Shown one piece after another: positions 5,963-8,710 of a stretch of 8,710 bases of DNA (positions are counted from its first letter, which is position 1; every line of letters begins with the position of its first letter). The position numbers and the translations under genes are program-made. The DNA lies in the NCBI GenBank assembly GCA_946480345.1, contig CAMLJR010000127.1, positions 1 to 8,710 of the forward strand, given 5' to 3'. The notes under the pieces were generated by a model. That model saw only the letters and a list, made by a program, of their open reading frames with translations, was not told the origin of the DNA and did not search any database. The stretch is from an uncultured Spongiibacteraceae bacterium. GTDB lineage: Bacteria > Pseudomonadota > Gammaproteobacteria > Pseudomonadales > CAMLJR01.

Positions 5963-6994
5963 GTGCAATCACCATTTCCAGTCTGGAAAATCCGCTTTAG
6001 CCAGTTCGAACAATTGCTGGAGCGTCTGCCGTGGTTGTTGCCGGTGCTGAGTTTCAGTTGGGGGTGGATCAGTTTTGCAATGGTGAAGCGCGGCGAGGGT
6101 CTCGCTCGCACAATGGCACTGTTGGTGTTAATCGGTTGGCTGTGGTTGTTACTTGAACCGTTTCTGCATAAATACCTCGAGCGCCGCACGCCCGGCAATT
6201 TCACCACGCTTGCATTGCGATTCATTACCCAATCGCTGCAGCAGGAATTATTGTTTTTTTCGCTGCCATTTATTATCGGCTCCGTACAGCTGGATGCGGG
6301 CCAAATTATTTTTACCGCGATTGTCATTGTCGCGGCAGTGATTAGCACCATCGATCCGCTCTATAACCGTCGGATCGCCGCGCATCACGCCGTCAATTTA
6401 TTTTTTCAAGGATTCTGCAGCTGGCTCGCCGCATTGGTGTTACTACCGATGGTGTTGCATCTGCCGCTGGAACGCGCGGCACCAGTCGCTTTGGCGCTAT
6501 TAAGTGCTTGGTTATTGTTAACACTTCCGCGCTGCCTCGCCGCATTATCGGGGTATCGCAAAAAAGCCGGCTGGATACTCGTCTGTATTATCACTCCGCT
6601 CGCGCTATGGTTGCTGCGCGATCATATTCCAGCGGCCGGGTTATCTGCGCGTGAAGGATCGATCACACAGAGTATTGACGAATTAATTCCAGGACCTGCG
6701 GTGAAAGTGATCCACCATGCCGAGTTGGAGAAGGGCGTGATCGCCTTTGTTGCGATTCGGGCGCCGATGCGCGTGGCACAATCGGTAACGTTCAATTGGC
6801 GGCATCGCGATCCGCGCACACATATTGAAACGGTGGAGCGGATCAGCGCCGAAATTCATGGTGGCAATAATGCCGGGTGGCGTACGTGGTCGCGCAAGCA
6901 GCGTTTTCCGGAAAACTCGCAAGGCGTATGGATCGTTGACGTGACAACGCCGCAAGGACAGTTACTCAAGCGACTGCAGTTTCAGGTCAATTGA
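5963..6994 (+). CDS. DUF5924/DUF2914 polytopic membrane protein
   Basis: A 343-residue protein starting at GTG 5963; an in-frame stop at 5942-5944 excludes a much longer form and no ATG is available near the N-terminus. The ribosome-binding site is poor. Residues about 20-218 hold roughly six or seven hydrophobic segments (near 24-42, 51-68, 95-107, 112-130, 150-165, 172-190 and 203-218). The C-terminal part, about 245-343, is soluble and resembles DUF2914: SVTFNWRHRDP, then GWRTWSRKQRFPENSQGVW and the final QGQLLKRLQFQVN. The WRxWSRK and G-x-W-x-V-D-V pattern is the clearest family mark. The function of either domain is not established. The C-terminal domain is probably a beta-rich domain outside the membrane, but topology was judged by eye. 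The gene stands alone, 128 bp after the ABM gene. Confidence 0.82.
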   Translation: MQSPFPVWKIRFSQFEQLLERLPWLLPVLSFSWGWISFAMVKRGEGLARTMALLVLIGWLWLLLEPFLHKYLERRTPGNFTTLALRFITQSLQQELLFFSLPFIIGSVQLDAGQIIFTAIVIVAAVISTIDPLYNRRIAAHHAVNLFFQGFCSWLAALVLLPMVLHLPLERAAPVALALLSAWLLLTLPRCLAALSGYRKKAGWILVCIITPLALWLLRDHIPAAGLSAREGSITQSIDELIPGPAVKVIHHAELEKGVIAFVAIRAPMRVAQSVTFNWRHRDPRTHIETVERISAEIHGGNNAGWRTWSRKQRFPENSQGVWIVDVTTPQGQLLKRLQFQVN

Positions 6995-7023
6995 AAGGCG
7001 AAACACTTTCGTTTATATCGAAC

Positions 7024-7047
7024 GGAGCCTGCGCGTAATCAGGCTCC
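7024..7047. terminator. Hairpin between convergent genes, possible bidirectional terminator
   Basis: GGAGCCTG (7024-7031) and CAGGCTCC (7040-7047) form a perfect 8-bp stem around an 8-nt loop. It sits 29 bp after the DUF5924 stop and 12 bp beyond the peroxidase stop. No T-run follows on either strand, so termination is inferred from position between converging genes rather than from a full intrinsic-terminator signature. Confidence 0.5.
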
Positions 7048-7059
7048 ATGAGTTGTGAT

Positions 7060-7611
7060 TTAACCCAGCAGCGGTTGAATTTCGCGATCGATTTCTTCTG
7101 GCGTCGCGGTCGGTTCGAATCGCTTCAATACTTTACCGTCGCGACCGATCAGGAATTTCGTGAAATTCCATTTCACGACATCGCCCACCAGATTCTCGGG
7201 CAGATGTTCGTTCAGATATTTGTAGAGTTTGTTATTTTGCAAATCGTCTGCGGTCGGTGTTGCGCCCGGTTGTTGTTGACGTAAAAATTTATATAGCGGA
7301 TCTGCGCTATCACCATTCACGTCGATCTTGCTGAACATTGGAAACGACACGCCGTAATTCAGCGAACAGAATTCCTGAATTTCGCTTTCGCTGCCCGGTT
7401 CCTGATTGCCGAATTGATCGCAGGGAAAGCCGAGAATCACTAACCCTTTATCTTTGTATTTGCGATATAACGCTTCGAGGCCTTCGTATTGCGGTGTTAA
7501 ACCGCACTTGCTCGCCACATTCACGATCAGCGCGAGTTTGCCCTGATAATCCCCAAGCGTGGCCGGTTTTCCATCGATCGTTTTCGCCGAAAAATCGTAA
7601 GCAGTCGTCAT
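7060..7611 (-). CDS. gpx: Glutathione peroxidase family protein (Cys-type, BtuE-like)
   Basis: A 183-residue peroxidase, the same length as E. coli BtuE, that reduces hydrogen peroxide and organic hydroperoxides. The start at 7611 is fixed by AAGGAG (7624-7619) seven bases upstream; the frame continues open to 7695 without support. The active-site segment is VNVASKCGLTPQY, with Cys36 where animal enzymes carry selenocysteine. Gln70 (GFPCDQFGNQEP), Trp148 and Asn149 (WNFTKFLIG) complete the usual tetrad. Cys82 (EFCSLNYG) matches the resolving cysteine of thioredoxin-dependent members such as yeast Gpx3, so thioredoxin rather than glutathione is the likelier reductant. A further Cys64 is in GFPCDQ. 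No signal peptide is seen, so it is cytoplasmic. A stable hairpin lies just upstream of the ribosome-binding site. No OxyR-type site was identified. Confidence 0.95.
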   Translation of the reverse strand: MTTAYDFSAKTIDGKPATLGDYQGKLALIVNVASKCGLTPQYEGLEALYRKYKDKGLVILGFPCDQFGNQEPGSESEIQEFCSLNYGVSFPMFSKIDVNGDSADPLYKFLRQQQPGATPTADDLQNNKLYKYLNEHLPENLVGDVVKWNFTKFLIGRDGKVLKRFEPTATPEEIDREIQPLLG

Positions 7612-7629
7612 GATCAAGCTCCTTGTCGA

Positions 7630-7656
7630 GCGGCTAACGCGGTTCGCGCTAGCCGC
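7630..7656 (-). promoter_or_regulatory. 12-bp RNA hairpin in the peroxidase leader
   Basis: Read on the minus strand, GCGGCTAGCGCG (7656-7645) pairs with CGCGTTAGCCGC (7641-7630) around a 3-nt loop. All twelve positions pair if one G-U wobble is allowed; on the plus strand the same position is an A-C mismatch. The stem ends five bases before the AAGGAG of the peroxidase gene. It could control translation, protect the mRNA or end transcripts from the upstream gene, though no U-tract follows. Confidence 0.6.
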
Positions 7657-7718
7657 CAATGATGGGGCATCGATAGTACTGAGTTTTGGCGGCATGGTTA
7701 AGCGAAGTTTTCGCGAAA

Positions 7719-8243
7719 CTATTTGTTCGCAGTTCTTTCTTTCAATTTGTTGCCGATGATGACCAATGCCGAGAAAAACACAACACCGATGCCGAAACCA
7801 CTGAAGACGCTGACAAAGTTGCCATGCATCTGCAACGCAGGCATCGTCGCGACAGTGAGAAAAAGCATCGTCGCGGTATTCACAAATAACGGCTGCCAGC
7901 CCATCAGTTGGCAGTAGACCATCAAAATAATTGCACTAATCGGAATCACCGCGGCCATAGGGCCAAACGCGTGCGGCAACGTTTGCAACGCATACGCCAC
8001 CAGCAGGCCAATCGATGCGCCGACAATACAATGCGGCAATTTTTCTATTCTCAAATGTTCGAAGCTGCTCCAGTACAAAATGAATAAAAAGCCGGGCCAG
8101 AAATCGACGACGCCGATAAAATGATTAATCGCGATAAATGCCACGACCATCACAATGATAATGCCGAGCGTGAGCAGTCCTTTTGCTGGGGTTAGCGGTG
8201 CTGGTGCTGCTGCGGATGGATCGGTGATCGTTGTGTCATTCAT
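7719..8243 (-). CDS. Small polytopic inner-membrane protein of unknown function
   Basis: A 174-residue protein. The ATG at 8243-8241 has GAGGT seven bases upstream. The first 20 residues are polar and Ala/Pro/Thr-rich, then about six hydrophobic segments follow: near 23-43, 45-60, 72-89, 95-113, 119-134 and 143-164, ending with the basic NKLKERTANK. A conserved-looking loop, YWSSFEHLRIEKLPHC (58-72), joins the second and third helices. The pattern of short helices resembles small DUF1097-type membrane proteins, but I cannot confirm that family. It lies 107 bp upstream of the peroxidase gene on the same strand; the leader hairpin between them leaves co-transcription open. No transport motif or catalytic residue is recognisable. 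Confidence 0.75.
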   Translation of the reverse strand: MNDTTITDPSAAAPAPLTPAKGLLTLGIIIVMVVAFIAINHFIGVVDFWPGFLFILYWSSFEHLRIEKLPHCIVGASIGLLVAYALQTLPHAFGPMAAVIPISAIILMVYCQLMGWQPLFVNTATMLFLTVATMPALQMHGNFVSVFSGFGIGVVFFSALVIIGNKLKERTANK

Positions 8244-8494
8244 GAGCGTTACCTCGTGACGTGCGACGTCGATATGGCAGCCGCATAATTATTATTGATG
8301 GAATAATTTTTTTGATCCGAATGTTTATCGATTGTTGAATAATTTTTATTAGAAAGCCGGATAGATATTACTGAGGTTTAAGGAGGGGGGGTTAGTGTTG
8401 TTTTTGTAATTTAGCGTTCGAGTACGGTAGACGTTTTTAAGAAAATGTAACGATAACAATAGGGCGATCGCGGCTTTCTGTAACAACGACAGCG
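8244..8494. other. AT-rich intergenic spacer with 11-bp direct repeat and G7 tract
   Basis: No gene is supported here. GAATAATTTTT occurs at 8301-8311 and 8337-8347, a 36-bp period. A run of seven G lies at 8385-8391 after TTTAAGGA, resembling a ribosome-binding site, but the GTG that follows opens only a four-codon frame. A small dyad, GACGT-GCG-ACGTC (8258-8270), sits just before the ribosome-binding site of the membrane-protein gene. Confidence 0.5.
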
Positions 8495-8710
8495 CTAGTG
8501 ATTTCGGGTAATAGCATCAATTCCTAACTGAAATTGAATTTCAGGCCAATAAAAACTCCCCGGCGCCGCTTCTTCAACATGCAGCACAGCCTGCAGCGGT
8601 TTATTTTTAAATCGCGGAAAATCGTAATAGGAAAGAAAGAATTTTTTATCGTGCGCGCGCAGCCAGATGCCGAGGCTAGAAACACGAGTGACTTCCAGAG
8701 TGTCGTTTTG
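8495..8710 (-). CDS. DUF2442-like protein, C-terminal part
   Basis: A minus-strand frame enters at the right edge and stays open for 71 codons to TAG at 8497-8495; the start is outside the window. The visible protein (VTRVSSLGIWLRAHDKKFFL, then YYDFPRFKNKPLQAVLHVEE and GSFYWPEIQFQLGIDAI) follows the DUF2442 layout: a short strand with Gly-x-Trp-Leu, a DFPxF segment, an LxVE strand and a YWPEL/I-x-hydrophobic end near the C-terminus. DUF2442 proteins are about 70-90 residues and often sit next to DUF4160 genes in pairs proposed to be toxin-antitoxin-like. If so here, the partner would lie beyond 8710. Function is unproven, and the end is intact rather than degraded. Confidence 0.72.
   Translation of the reverse strand, partial: QNDTLEVTRVSSLGIWLRAHDKKFFLSYYDFPRFKNKPLQAVLHVEEAAPGSFYWPEIQFQLGIDAITRNH

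Noticed and set aside
7612..7695. Longer peroxidase start at 7695
   Set aside because: The 28 extra residues would be encoded through the leader hairpin and the strong ribosome-binding site; the family N-terminus begins at 7611.
8382..8410. AAGGAGGGGGGG followed by GTG as a small gene start
   Set aside because: The frame ends after four codons at TAA.
1..8710. CRISPR array, tRNA or insertion sequence
   Set aside because: No regular repeat-spacer pattern, cloverleaf or transposase was seen; the repeats noted are short and occur only in pairs.

Overview
The window is chromosomal DNA of an ordinary, moderately GC-rich proteobacterium. The gene set (LemA beside a GIDE-domain protein, a YcgR/PilZ protein, a DUF5924/DUF2914 membrane protein, a BtuE-type peroxidase) and the clear AAGGAG ribosome-binding sites point to a Gammaproteobacterium, perhaps near Cellvibrionaceae. 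That last placement is inference only. No transposase, integrase, phage gene, tRNA, rRNA or CRISPR array is visible.

Layout from left to right. Bases 1-824 (minus strand) hold a two-gene operon: lemA, then 8 bp downstream the start of a membrane protein with a GIDE/MULAN (BAM) domain that runs off the left edge. It is followed on the plus strand by a c-di-GMP receptor with N-terminal YcgR-like and C-terminal PilZ domains (1040-1807). A 354-bp AT-rich intergenic stretch with inverted and direct repeats then leads to a small exported four-cysteine protein (2162-2449), closed by a strong intrinsic terminator at 2515-2553. Next come a LysR-type regulator (2773-3693) and, 82 bp downstream on the same strand, an exported M20D amidohydrolase (3776-5113). 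This looks like a regulator-enzyme pair for hydrolysing N-acyl amino acids or related amides in the periplasm. After a spacer carrying two dyads come a membrane-anchored ABM-domain protein (5259-5834) and a DUF5924/DUF2914 protein (5963-6994, GTG start).

The right end is on the minus strand, convergent with the above and separated by a hairpin at 7024-7047. It holds a Cys-type glutathione peroxidase (7060-7611), a small polytopic membrane protein upstream of it (7719-8243), an AT-rich 251-bp spacer, and the 3' part of a DUF2442-like gene (8495 to beyond 8710).

No convincing new multi-gene system is visible. The best leads are the lemA-GIDE pair, the hairpin in the peroxidase leader whose one mismatch becomes a G-U pair only on the gene's own strand, the orphan cysteine-rich exported protein with repeats in its leader, and the DUF2442-like gene cut by the right edge. 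Several start codons were placed downstream of the longest possible ORF because a ribosome-binding site, signal peptide or family N-terminus supports the later start.
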